This document shows, in pieces, positions 1 through 7,509 of a DNA stretch of 15,003 nucleotides; position 1 is the first letter of the stretch; every line of letters begins with the position of its first letter. Source of the DNA: CAZBEJ01 sp964521305 (GTDB lineage Bacteria; Patescibacteriota; Microgenomatia; UBA1406; GWC2-37-13); assembly GCA_964521305.1 (NCBI GenBank), contig CAZFQZ010000022.1, positions 1 to 15,003 on the forward strand, read 5' to 3'. The notes beneath the pieces are model-generated. The model made no database searches and was not told the DNA's origin. It saw only the letters and a list, made by a program, of their open reading frames with translations. The position numbers were made by a program, and so were the translations under genes.

Positions 1-2905
1 TGAAGGTTTCTATTATAAGCCAAGAATTGATTTCGAAATCCTGGAAAAATATCATGAGGGAGTCATTGCGTTGTCGGGTTGTCTGCAAGGAGAGATACCA
101 TCCTTGATTATGGATAATCAACCAAATGATGCGGAAAATATATTGAAAAAATATTTGGATATCTTTGACAAGGATTTCTATCTTGAAATCCAAAGACATC
201 CGAATATTCCGGAGCTTGAAGCGGTAAACAGGGAACTGCTTAAGTTGTCGAGAAAACACGGCGTGCCGGTTGTGGCGACTAATGACGTGCACTATATCAA
301 TCCCGACGATGCGTACGCTCAGGAGATTATGCTGTGTATTCAGACGCAGCATACGATTCTGGAAAAGAACAGGCCGCTTTCCATGATTGATCATCCGGAC
401 TTCTACTTCAAATCAACTGAGGAAATGAAAGGAGCATTTATAGATTTGCCGGAAGCAATAGATAATACGTTAAAAATTGCCAAACAATGTGATCTTGATT
501 TGCCGTACGGGAAATGGATCCTGCCGAGATACGAGACGCCGGACAACGAACCGACCGAGCAATACCTGCGGCAGCTGGTTGAGGAACGTTCCGGACGTAT
601 GGAAAAATATGGTGGCTTCATGGTAAAAAAACGCATTGACTACGAGTTGAAGATCATCATAGACAAGGGGTATGCGACCTATTTCCTGATTGTCCAGGAT
701 TTCGTCAACTGGGCAAAAAAAAATAATGTAGGAGTAGGGCCGGGAAGGGGATCGGTCGCCGGCTCGCTCGTCGCTTACATCCTCGGTATCACCGATATCA
801 ATCCGTTCGATTACAATCTACCGTTCGAGCGTTTTTTGAACCCTGAACGGCCGACGCCGCCCGATATCGATATTGATTTTGCGGATATCCAGCGCGATGA
901 CGTTCTTAAATACGTGACGAAAAAATATGGGGAGGCAAAGGTTGCGCAGATCATCACTTTTGGAACGATGGAGGCGCGGCTGGCGGTCCGCGACGTTACT
1001 CGTGCGTTGGGTATGTCGTATTCTCAGGGAGACCGGCTTGCCAAAATGATACCCCAGGGTAAGCAGGGGTTTCCCATGAGCATTTCCCAGGCTTTGGAGG
1101 AATCCACGCAACTGAAATTTGCCTACCAGACCGAGACGGATACAAAAAAAGTCCTGGATGTGGCGAGAAAGATAGAGGGTCTTCCCCGCCATGCGTCCGT
1201 GCACGCGGCAGGAGTCGTCATCGCCGATAAGGACCTGACCGAATACGTGCCGCTTCAGCGGGAATCAAAGGAGGGGCGCATCATTACGCAATATGATATG
1301 TATTGCCTTGATCTGAACGCTGTTTCAAACCAAAAAGCGGTTGGTCTCCTGAAGGTAGATTTTCTCGGACTGCGGAATCTAACCATTATAGAAAAAGCAT
1401 TACAGTTCGTGTATGAAACGGCAAAAAAGGAAATCGATATCCATTATATCCCGCTCGACGACCGGAAAACCTATGACTTGATTGCGAGTGCCCATACGAT
1501 CGGTGTTTTTCAACTTGAATCCGCCGGCATGCGGCATCTGGCAAGGGAGCTAATGCCGTCGAAAATGTCCGATGTCGTAGCCATGGTTGCACTTTACCGT
1601 CCTGGTCCGATGGAACTTATTCCCTTTTTTTTGGAAGGAAAAAAGAACATGAAAAAAATCAAATACCTGCACCCGGATCTCAAGCCCATCCTCGAGGAAA
1701 CATACGGCATTCTGGTGTACCAGGAACAAGTTATGGAAATAGCCCATTCCTTGGCAGGATATACGATGAGCGAGGCAGACGCGCTTCGCATGGCAATGGG
1801 AAAAAAGAAAAAGGCGCTGATGGAAAAAGAAAAGGAAAAATTCATCCAGGGCTGCGTAAAAAAAGGATATAAAAAAAACCTCGCCGAGAATATTTTCAGC
1901 TTCATGGAAAAATTCGCCGCATACGGATTCAATAAACCGCACTCGGCATCATACGGCTTGATCGCGTATTGGACCGCCTATATCAAAGCGAATTACCCGG
2001 TTGAATTCATGACAGCGCTATTATCCGCCGAATTGCAGGGCGTCGCCGGTCCCCAGCGAGAAATAAAGATGTCACAGGCACTCGAAGAATGCAGACGTAT
2101 GGATATCGCGGTTTTGCCTCCGGACATCAATAAGTCAAGCCACAGCTTTTCTATCGAAGGCAACGCTATCCGTTTTGGTCTTTCGGCGATCAAGAACGTA
2201 GGCGATAGCGCGATCGAATCAATTGTCAACGCTAGAGAAACAGGTGCGTTTAGCGGTTTCATGGATTTCCTGTTCAGGGTGGATTTGCGGAAGGTCAACA
2301 AAAAAACGGTCGAAAGCCTGGTCAAAGCTTCGGCATTCAGCCAGTTTGCCAACAAGGCGACGCTTCTGACCTATTATCCTGAGGCAGTCAAAGATATTCA
2401 AACGCGGAAAGTAAAAACCGAGAATGGTCAGTTCGACTTGTTTGATTCTCAATCTTCATCGTCCCAAAGGATTATCGACAATTATAAAGTGTTACCCGAA
2501 TTTTCCGAAGACGAGCTGTATACCATGGAGCGCGATGTTATCGGCTTTCTCATCGGCAAAAACCCGTTGCTCAAATATATTCCTCTCATCCAGAAAAAAG
2601 CAACCAAGCGAATCGGCGAGATCACTATGGAAGACGTCAATAAGGATTTGGTGCTGGCAGGCCTCGTGAGCGGTAAGAAAGTCCTGAAAACGAAAAAAGA
2701 CAACAGCGAAATGGCGATCATCCACGTGTTTGATGAAACCGGAAGCGTCGAAGTAGTCATATTTCCCAAAACGTATGCCAAACTGAAACGAATCATTGCC
2801 ATAAATAAAATCCTCTTGTTTAAAGGAAAACTCGCGGATCGCGAAGGCCGGTTAAATATATTGATGGAAAACGCCATAGATTTGGAGACCGTGGCGATCC
2901 CTTGA
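1..2905 (+). CDS. dnaE: DNA polymerase III subunit alpha, 5'-truncated by the window edge
   Basis: This is the replicative DNA polymerase, which extends primers at the fork. The frame is open from base 2, so 967 codons are visible and the first part of the PHP domain (probably 100-200 residues) lies outside. In window numbering, the PHP part includes SGCLQGE near 24-30 and the TNDVHY motif near 97. The polymerase core has the GRGSVAGS motif, PDIDIDF with the catalytic pair D288/D290, and VDFLGL with the third aspartate D453. The FNKPHSASYG segment, a helix-hairpin-helix region and a C-terminal OB fold follow. The protein ends soon after the OB fold, without a long tau-binding tail like that of E. 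coli DnaE. A short insertion separates QYDMY from the GLLKVDFLGL motif. The TGA stop overlaps the -35 box of the ATP synthase promoter. The family call is secure. Confidence 0.97.
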   Translation, partial: EGFYYKPRIDFEILEKYHEGVIALSGCLQGEIPSLIMDNQPNDAENILKKYLDIFDKDFYLEIQRHPNIPELEAVNRELLKLSRKHGVPVVATNDVHYINPDDAYAQEIMLCIQTQHTILEKNRPLSMIDHPDFYFKSTEEMKGAFIDLPEAIDNTLKIAKQCDLDLPYGKWILPRYETPDNEPTEQYLRQLVEERSGRMEKYGGFMVKKRIDYELKIIIDKGYATYFLIVQDFVNWAKKNNVGVGPGRGSVAGSLVAYILGITDINPFDYNLPFERFLNPERPTPPDIDIDFADIQRDDVLKYVTKKYGEAKVAQIITFGTMEARLAVRDVTRALGMSYSQGDRLAKMIPQGKQGFPMSISQALEESTQLKFAYQTETDTKKVLDVARKIEGLPRHASVHAAGVVIADKDLTEYVPLQRESKEGRIITQYDMYCLDLNAVSNQKAVGLLKVDFLGLRNLTIIEKALQFVYETAKKEIDIHYIPLDDRKTYDLIASAHTIGVFQLESAGMRHLARELMPSKMSDVVAMVALYRPGPMELIPFFLEGKKNMKKIKYLHPDLKPILEETYGILVYQEQVMEIAHSLAGYTMSEADALRMAMGKKKKALMEKEKEKFIQGCVKKGYKKNLAENIFSFMEKFAAYGFNKPHSASYGLIAYWTAYIKANYPVEFMTALLSAELQGVAGPQREIKMSQALEECRRMDIAVLPPDINKSSHSFSIEGNAIRFGLSAIKNVGDSAIESIVNARETGAFSGFMDFLFRVDLRKVNKKTVESLVKASAFSQFANKATLLTYYPEAVKDIQTRKVKTENGQFDLFDSQSSSSQRIIDNYKVLPEFSEDELYTMERDVIGFLIGKNPLLKYIPLIQKKATKRIGEITMEDVNKDLVLAGLVSGKKVLKTKKDNSEMAIIHVFDETGSVEVVIFPKTYAKLKRIIAINKILLFKGKLADREGRLNILMENAIDLETVAIP

Positions 2906-2930
2906 CGATTTATCCAAAACCTGATACAAT
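2902..2930 (+). promoter_or_regulatory. sigma70-type extended -10 promoter of the ATP synthase operon
   Basis: The -35 box TTGACG (2902-2907) and -10 box TACAAT (2925-2930) are separated by exactly 17 bp. A TG at 2922-2923 gives an extended -10 (TGATACAAT). The predicted transcript starts near 2937, about 50 nt before the atpZ start. The -35 box overlaps the dnaE stop codon (TGA 2903-2905), so there is no spare sequence between the two transcription units. The match to consensus is direct; promoter activity is inferred. Confidence 0.8.
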
Positions 2931-2985
2931 GGAATCGAAATCATATTTCAGTATTTCCAGACAAGGAGATCTTAAGCAAAGCAAG

Positions 2986-3210
2986 ATGATCAGTAAAAGG
3001 AAGAAAAGCTCAGATATAGATATGAATGCGCTGAATATTGGATTTTATTTATTGACTCCGCTGTTAGTCGGGGTCTTTTTGGGTTTATTCATCGATTCGA
3101 AATTTCATACGCAATCGTACGGTGTTGTCGGTGGAATTTTGTTCGGGAGTGTGGCTAGTTTTTACAATTTATATACCATAATAAAGAGCAATGCCTCTCA
3201 TCAGCATTAA
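2986..3210 (+). CDS. atpZ: AtpZ/AtpI-family ATP synthase accessory membrane protein
   Basis: This small two-helix membrane protein (74 aa from the chosen start) is of the type that precedes atpB in many atp operons. The family is implicated in c-ring assembly or Mg2+/Ca2+ handling, but its role is not settled. A basic N-terminus (ISKRKK) precedes TM1 (about 17-35, GFYLLTPLLVGVFLGLFID) and TM2 (about 45-67, GGILFGSVASFYNLYTII). ATG 2986 is chosen because the upstream in-frame TTG (2902) is the promoter -35 box and would lie ahead of the predicted transcript start. The only Shine-Dalgarno-like sequence, AAGGAG at 2963-2968, sits 17 nt upstream, which is long. The alternative ATG at 3022 would still keep both helices. 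The 3' end overlaps atpB by 20 nt. Confidence 0.8.
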   Translation: MISKRKKSSDIDMNALNIGFYLLTPLLVGVFLGLFIDSKFHTQSYGVVGGILFGSVASFYNLYTIIKSNASHQH

Positions 3211-3928
3211 AGCCGAACCCGTTTTCCATCTTCTGGGATTTCCCGTGACCAATTCCTTCATTACAGCCCTTATAGGACTTGTACTTATTATCCTCGTGGG
3301 TAGTTATTTTACCAGTCAGTCTCAAAAGCAAAAAAAAAGCCGTTTTTATTTCCTGATAAAATTTTTCGTCAACTCGATCTACAATCTTTTTTACTCGGTG
3401 TTTAAGGACAGAACGTACGTTTTTTTTCCCGTACTGTTCACGTTTTTCGTCTATATTCTTTTGCAAAACTGGTTTGAACTCATCCCGGGCGTGGGAAGTA
3501 TCCTGATCAAGACGCACGAGGCCGGCAAGGTTATTATGGTTCCTTTGCTGCGCGGTAACAGCGCCGATCTCAATTCAACAATCGGGCTGGCGTTCATATC
3601 TTTTTTTCTCATTCAGTACTACTCGATCAAATTTCTCGGATTCAAAGGTTTTCTGAAGCGCTTCATTAAATTGGCGAATCCGATTATGTTTTTTATCGGC
3701 ATTCTCGACATCATCTCCGAAATTTCTAAAATCATTTCATTTGCTTTTCGTCTATTTGGCAACATGTTTGCGGGAGAAGTGCTTCTTATGATCATGGCTT
3801 TTTTGGTTCCCATACTAGGATCGTTCCCGTTTTGGGGATTGGAACTTTTTGTGGGATTTGTCCAGGCCCTGGTATTTTCGATGCTGACGGCCGTATTTAT
3901 TTCGGGCGCTATAGAAGAACATCGTTAA
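3191..3928 (+). CDS. atpB: F1Fo ATP synthase subunit a
   Basis: This is the Fo stator subunit that forms the two half-channels for protons and faces the c-ring. It has 245 residues and several membrane helices. The essential arginine is R187 in FRLFGNMFAGE, followed by E196, and Q225 lies in the last helix (FVQALVFSMLTAVF). These correspond to E. coli R210, E219 and Q252. The conserved SADLNSTIGLA stretch is at 124-134. The start overlaps the end of atpZ by 20 nt with only a weak AAAGAG upstream, so translation may be coupled to atpZ. Codon use resembles that of the neighbours. Confidence 0.97.
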   Translation: MPLISIKAEPVFHLLGFPVTNSFITALIGLVLIILVGSYFTSQSQKQKKSRFYFLIKFFVNSIYNLFYSVFKDRTYVFFPVLFTFFVYILLQNWFELIPGVGSILIKTHEAGKVIMVPLLRGNSADLNSTIGLAFISFFLIQYYSIKFLGFKGFLKRFIKLANPIMFFIGILDIISEISKIISFAFRLFGNMFAGEVLLMIMAFLVPILGSFPFWGLELFVGFVQALVFSMLTAVFISGAIEEHR

Positions 3929-3943
3929 CAATTAAATTTTATG

Positions 3944-3951
3944 GAAGGGAG
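3944..3951 (+). promoter_or_regulatory. strong ribosome binding site of atpE
   Basis: GAAGGGAG lies 10 nt before the atpE ATG. It stands out because most other genes of this operon have no recognisable Shine-Dalgarno sequence. Subunit c is needed in about ten copies per complex, so a stronger site here makes sense; that link is inference. Confidence 0.7.
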
Positions 3952-3961
3952 TTGATATACT

Positions 3962-4189
3962 ATGTCTCCAGAAGCAATGAAATTATTGGCAACGGCAATT
4001 GCAATAGGGTTCGGAGCAATCGGACCTGGTGCTGGTATCGGTATTATCGGAGGAAAAGCAGTAGAGGCCATAGGAAGGAATCCGGACGCGGAATCATCGA
4101 TCAGAACAACCATGATTTTAGCATTGGCATTCGCGGAAGCAATTGCCATTTACGCGCTGGTTGTTGCCCTGATACTTAAATTTACATGA
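3962..4189 (+). CDS. atpE: F1Fo ATP synthase subunit c (proteolipid)
   Basis: This is the rotor-ring subunit that carries ions through Fo. It has 75 residues, two hydrophobic helices and a polar loop with R39-N40-P41. The glycine-rich packing motif is in helix 1 (GPGAGIGIIGG, 21-31), and the ion-carrying carboxylate is E59 in AFAEAIAIY of helix 2. By alignment to the sodium-dependent Ilyobacter-type ring, the sodium ligands are absent: the helix-1 glutamine is I26, and the Ser-Thr after the glutamate is A60-I61. Proton coupling is therefore expected. It has the best Shine-Dalgarno sequence in the operon and is followed by a 93-bp AT-rich gap. Confidence 0.97.
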   Translation: MSPEAMKLLATAIAIGFGAIGPGAGIGIIGGKAVEAIGRNPDAESSIRTTMILALAFAEAIAIYALVVALILKFT

Positions 4190-4282
4190 AATGTTGTAAA
4201 GGTTTGAAAGTTTCAATGTTTTAATGATTCCAAAATATGACTTTTTAACTTTTCTGACATTAAAACTATTAAAAACTTTTTT
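4190..4282 (+). repeat. AT-rich intergenic segment with degenerate TTTGAA/TTCAA words
   Basis: The 93-bp gap between atpE and atpF contains the dyad TTGAAAGTTTCAA (4206-4218) and CATTAAAAC (4258-4266) followed by T-rich sequence up to the ATG. The gap before atpG (6568-6626) carries the same ingredients in the same order. There is no Shine-Dalgarno sequence ahead of atpF. No coding potential or GC-rich terminator is visible. It may be an mRNA processing or stability element between the heavily translated c gene and the rest, or a dispersed repeat. Confidence 0.5.
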
Positions 4283-4789
4283 ATGGAACAACTTGGTATT
4301 GATCCGAAACAATTAATTGCACAGATAATCAATTTTCTCGTATTTTTTTTCGTGGTTAAACGGTTTATCGTAAAACCCTTTAACGTATTTCTTGAGAATG
4401 TAGAACGACAGGAAAAAGATAAGGCCGATGCACTGATTAAAACGAAAAAACTCGAAGAAAACCTAATTGAACAGGAGCACAAACTCAAGGAGAAGTCGGA
4501 AAAGGAGCTTGATGCGGTTCTCGAGCAAGCGAAAAAAGATGCGCAAAGCATCCGCGTAGATATACTGAAACAGGCACAAAAAGATGCGGAGGATATAAAA
4601 GAACGCATGAAAAGAGAACTTGAGGACGAAAAGGCAGAAATGTATAGGAACGCGAAAAACCAGATAAGCAATCTCAGTATTTTTATCGTGCAGGAAGCGC
4701 TTAAGGATACCCTTGATGTCGAAGCCAAAAAACGCATCACCGACAGGATTCTGAAAAATGTCGAAAAAGCGCGCGTTATGGAAAATTAA
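4283..4789 (+). CDS. atpF: F1Fo ATP synthase subunit b
   Basis: This is the peripheral-stalk subunit that ties Fo to F1. It has 168 residues (about 156 in E. coli). A single N-terminal membrane helix (about 10-29, QLIAQIINFLVFFFVVKRFI) is followed by a long, highly charged region rich in K, E, D, Q and A (about 40-150) typical of the b-dimer coiled coil. There is one b gene only, so a homodimer is expected rather than a b/b' pair. No Shine-Dalgarno sequence precedes the ATG. The stop lies 10 nt before the atpH start. The delta partner that should cap this stalk is unusually short here. Confidence 0.95.
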   Translation: MEQLGIDPKQLIAQIINFLVFFFVVKRFIVKPFNVFLENVERQEKDKADALIKTKKLEENLIEQEHKLKEKSEKELDAVLEQAKKDAQSIRVDILKQAQKDAEDIKERMKRELEDEKAEMYRNAKNQISNLSIFIVQEALKDTLDVEAKKRITDRILKNVEKARVMEN

Positions 4790-4799
4790 TGTTCGATAT

Positions 4800-5084
4800 A
4801 TGAGATTAAATCCGAAACTCAAGGAGGATTTGAAAAGATATCTTGCCGAAAAAATCGGTTCGGACAGGAAAAAAGTCATCGTCTATTCGAGTGTCAAACT
4901 TACTCGCGAGGAAAAAAATCTGTTGGCAGGAAAGTTACCCGAGATTTCGTTTGACGTGGCCGAATATAAGATTGATGATTCCCTGATTGCCGGAGTAAAG
5001 GTTGCGGCCGGTTCGAAAATCGTGGATTTATCGCTCAAGGGCGCATTATTAAATTTCAAGAGTATTATCTATGAGAGTGATTGA
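4800..5084 (+). CDS. atpH: Minimal F1Fo ATP synthase subunit delta (C-terminal domain only)
   Basis: This should be the delta/OSCP subunit that joins the b stalk to F1. It has only 94 residues from ATG 4800, where bacterial delta is usually about 175-185. What remains matches the C-terminal part of the family: a beta-strand and helix run (KVIVYSSVKLTREEKNLL) and the signature region with DDSLIAGVKVAAGSKIVDLSL near the end. The N-terminal six-helix bundle, which in E. coli binds the alpha N-terminus, is missing apart from about 20 leading residues. ATG 4758 in the same frame would add 14 residues but overlaps atpF by 32 nt and still leaves no room for the bundle. The 3' end overlaps atpA by 14 nt. 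Position in the operon makes the identity firm; the truncation is not explained by a visible frameshift. Confidence 0.88.
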   Translation: MRLNPKLKEDLKRYLAEKIGSDRKKVIVYSSVKLTREEKNLLAGKLPEISFDVAEYKIDDSLIAGVKVAAGSKIVDLSLKGALLNFKSIIYESD

Positions 5085-6567
5085 CGAATATATCAAAACG
5101 CTGGAAAAAGAATTAAAAAAATCTCGGATCAATGTGCGCACGCAGGAAGTGGGAATCGTTACCGAAGTGAAGGACGGCGTCGTCATTCTTGAAGGATTGG
5201 ATAACGTCGCCTATGGAGAACTTATTTCCTTCGAAAACGACGTGGTGGGATTCGTTATCGACCTGACTGAGGACCAGGTCGGTACGATTATTCTCGGCGA
5301 TTATATTTCGATCAAGGCGGGTGATGAAGCGAGGGCTCTCGGTTACACCTTATCCGTTCCTGTTTCAGAATCCCTCCTGGGAAGAGTGATTGATTCCCTC
5401 GGAAATCCGCTTGATGGACAAAAAAACATTAAAGTGCACCAGCGGTATCCGATTGAAAAAATCGCACCGGGCGTGGTCAAACGCATGCCGGTTAGCATAC
5501 CGGTTCAGACAGGCATAAAAGCCATTGATGCACTTATTCCTATAGGAAGAGGTCAGAGAGAGCTTATCATCGGTGATCGCGGTACCGGCAAAACCACTAT
5601 TGCGTTGGATACCATCATTAATCAGAAATCAGAGAATATGATCTGTATTTACTGCGGAATCGGCCAGAAAAATTCGAAGATGGCTGCACTCATTAACCTT
5701 CTGGAGAAACATAAAGCCATGGATTATACCGTAGTCGTGTCAGCTTCGGCATCCGATCCTGCCTCAATGCAATATATAGCTCCATATACAGCCTGTGCAA
5801 TCGGGGAATACTTCATGGATCAGGGAAAAGACGTATTGGTTATATTCGATGATTTGACCAAGCATGCGTGGGCATATCGTCAGATATCGCTTATACTGCG
5901 AAGACCGGCAGGACGTGAGGCGTATCCGGGCGACGTATTCTACCTTCATTCCCGTTTGCTCGAACGCGCGTGCAGGCTCGATGAAAAATACGGAGGCGGA
6001 TCGTTGACCGCACTTCCCATTATTGAGACTTTGGAGGGTGACGTTTCCGCATACATTCCGACAAACGTCATTTCCATCACTGACGGCCAGATTGTGCTTG
6101 AAACCGACTTATTCAATGCGGGTATTCGTCCAGCTATTAACGTCGGTCTTTCCGTTTCGCGCGTCGGAGGAAACGCCCAGACCAAAGCAATGAAACAGGT
6201 AGCGGGCAAACTCAAGCTTGATCTTGCACAATACCATGCAATGGCGGCATTTTCGCAGTTTGAATCCGAACTGGACGGGGAAACGAAAAAACTGTTGAAC
6301 AGGGGGTCAAAAGTTAGCCAGATCCTTAAACAGGACAAAAACAAACCCTTAAGTCTGGCTATGCAGGTGGCTGTATTGTGGGCTGCCACAAACGGCTATC
6401 TCGATGAACTTCCCTTATCTCAGGTTGAGCTTTTTGAAAAAAAATTCACGAATGTCATGCAGCTCAGGGGTAAGAAATGGCTGACAAAAATTGCGAAGAA
6501 TAAGATCATGGATAAGGAAGATGAAAAAGAGTTGGAAAAGTATGTGAAGGAAAGCATACAGTTCTAA
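5071..6567 (+). CDS. atpA: F1Fo ATP synthase subunit alpha
   Basis: This non-catalytic nucleotide-binding subunit of the F1 hexamer has 498 residues (E. coli 513). It has the N-terminal beta barrel (about 20-90) and the PIGRGQRELIIGDR segment leading into the P-loop. The P-loop reads GDRGTGKT (168-175), with glycine at 171 where E. coli alpha has Q172. The arginine finger that completes the catalytic site of beta is R364 in SVSRVGG, and the C-terminal helical domain follows (LAQYHAMAAFSQFESELD). The start overlaps the end of atpH by 14 nt, so coupled translation is likely. With delta reduced, the role of the alpha N-terminal helix (IDEYIKTLEKELKK) in stator docking is of interest. Confidence 0.98.
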   Translation: MRVIDEYIKTLEKELKKSRINVRTQEVGIVTEVKDGVVILEGLDNVAYGELISFENDVVGFVIDLTEDQVGTIILGDYISIKAGDEARALGYTLSVPVSESLLGRVIDSLGNPLDGQKNIKVHQRYPIEKIAPGVVKRMPVSIPVQTGIKAIDALIPIGRGQRELIIGDRGTGKTTIALDTIINQKSENMICIYCGIGQKNSKMAALINLLEKHKAMDYTVVVSASASDPASMQYIAPYTACAIGEYFMDQGKDVLVIFDDLTKHAWAYRQISLILRRPAGREAYPGDVFYLHSRLLERACRLDEKYGGGSLTALPIIETLEGDVSAYIPTNVISITDGQIVLETDLFNAGIRPAINVGLSVSRVGGNAQTKAMKQVAGKLKLDLAQYHAMAAFSQFESELDGETKKLLNRGSKVSQILKQDKNKPLSLAMQVAVLWAATNGYLDELPLSQVELFEKKFTNVMQLRGKKWLTKIAKNKIMDKEDEKELEKYVKESIQF

Positions 6568-6626
6568 AAGTTTGAAGGATTCAAGGTTTGAATGTTAATA
6601 CTTTTCATCATTAAAACGTTAATTTT
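6568..6626 (+). repeat. AT-rich intergenic segment, related to the gap before atpF
   Basis: The 59-bp gap between atpA and atpG has an interrupted dyad TTGAAGGATTCAA, then GGTTTGAATGTTAAT, then CATTAAAAC (6609-6617) and T-rich sequence directly before the ATG. The same words in the same order occur in 4190-4282. No Shine-Dalgarno sequence is present. Confidence 0.5.
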
Positions 6627-7493
6627 ATGAATATTCGTCAAGCGCGGAATAAAATAAAATCAGTAACCAATGTACGGAAAATAACAAAGGCGATGCAGTT
6701 GGTATCCGGCATTAAAATGAGGAAAGCCCAACAGGTGGCCGTCGATGGCAGACCGTATGAACAGTACTTGACTGAAATCATCAGAAAAATCGTCGGCAAT
6801 ATAGATCCGCAATACTCGCGGCTTTTGATCACAAACCCGGAAGCAAAAAATAAGGAACTCTCCATCGTTGTCGCTTCAAATAAGGGGTTGTGCGGTACAT
6901 TCAATATGAATTTGATCAAATTCATCCTTCAGCATGCCGAGGTAAAGAAAACAGACTTTCTCATCATCGGGAAAAAGGCTGCAGAAATCAGCAAGTATGG
7001 CGGAAGCGTTATTGCGGATTATTCATCAAACGCGCCGCTGGAAAATGTATCAGCTGTTTTTACGCAGGCGGTGACTCATTTTCTGGATGGATCCTACAAC
7101 TCCGTATCGCTCTACTATAACCGCTTCATTTCCACGCTTAAAAATGAGCCGACAAAAGAAATTCTTATGCCGGTAACATTGGAGTTAACAACGGCGGCAA
7201 AAAAAGAACCCAAATTATCATCGAAAGAAACAGAGTATCTTATCGAACCAGATCCCGGACAGATAATTGATCCGCTGCTTCATAGCTATTTGGAGCACCA
7301 GATTTACAACGCCATTATCCAAACAGAAGCCGGAGAACATTCTTCGCGCATGATCGCCATGAAAAATGCGACCGATAACGCCAATGACGTTATATACAAT
7401 CTGACGCTACTGCGCAACAAGCTGAGGCAGGAAAAAATTACGAATGAATTACTCGATATGGTTACGGCAAAGGAATCTGTAGAAACTAATTAA
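6627..7493 (+). CDS. atpG: F1Fo ATP synthase subunit gamma
   Basis: This is the central rotor shaft that couples c-ring rotation to catalysis. It has 288 residues, close to E. coli (287). The N-terminal helix carries the family signature KITKAMQLVSGIKMRKAQ (about 19-36). The middle Rossmann-like domain includes IVVASNKGLCGTFN (about 80-93). The C-terminal helix carries SSRMIAMKNATDNA and RQEKITNELLDMV. It ends ETN shortly after the conserved helix. It starts without a Shine-Dalgarno sequence; only 16 nt separate it from atpD. Confidence 0.97.
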   Translation: MNIRQARNKIKSVTNVRKITKAMQLVSGIKMRKAQQVAVDGRPYEQYLTEIIRKIVGNIDPQYSRLLITNPEAKNKELSIVVASNKGLCGTFNMNLIKFILQHAEVKKTDFLIIGKKAAEISKYGGSVIADYSSNAPLENVSAVFTQAVTHFLDGSYNSVSLYYNRFISTLKNEPTKEILMPVTLELTTAAKKEPKLSSKETEYLIEPDPGQIIDPLLHSYLEHQIYNAIIQTEAGEHSSRMIAMKNATDNANDVIYNLTLLRNKLRQEKITNELLDMVTAKESVETN

Positions 7494-7509
7494 AAATTTT
7501 ATTCAATCT

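Noticed and set aside
2902..2985. TTG-initiated N-terminal extension of 28 residues on AtpZ
   Set aside because: The TTG is part of the promoter -35 box and lies before the predicted transcript start; the extra residues lack hydrophobic or family-like character.
3832..4179. + strand 115-codon ORF spanning the atpB end and atpE
   Set aside because: It is out of frame with two clear ATP synthase genes; its Gly/Arg-rich product is a frame artefact of the c-subunit glycine codons.
4213..4740. Minus-strand Ser/Phe-rich ORF opposite atpF
   Set aside because: This is the expected antisense image of a Lys/Glu-rich coiled-coil gene.
4758..4799. Upstream ATG for atpH giving 14 extra residues
   Set aside because: It overlaps atpF by 32 nt and adds no family-like sequence; ATG 4800 lies in the short gap after the atpF stop. 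It cannot be fully excluded.
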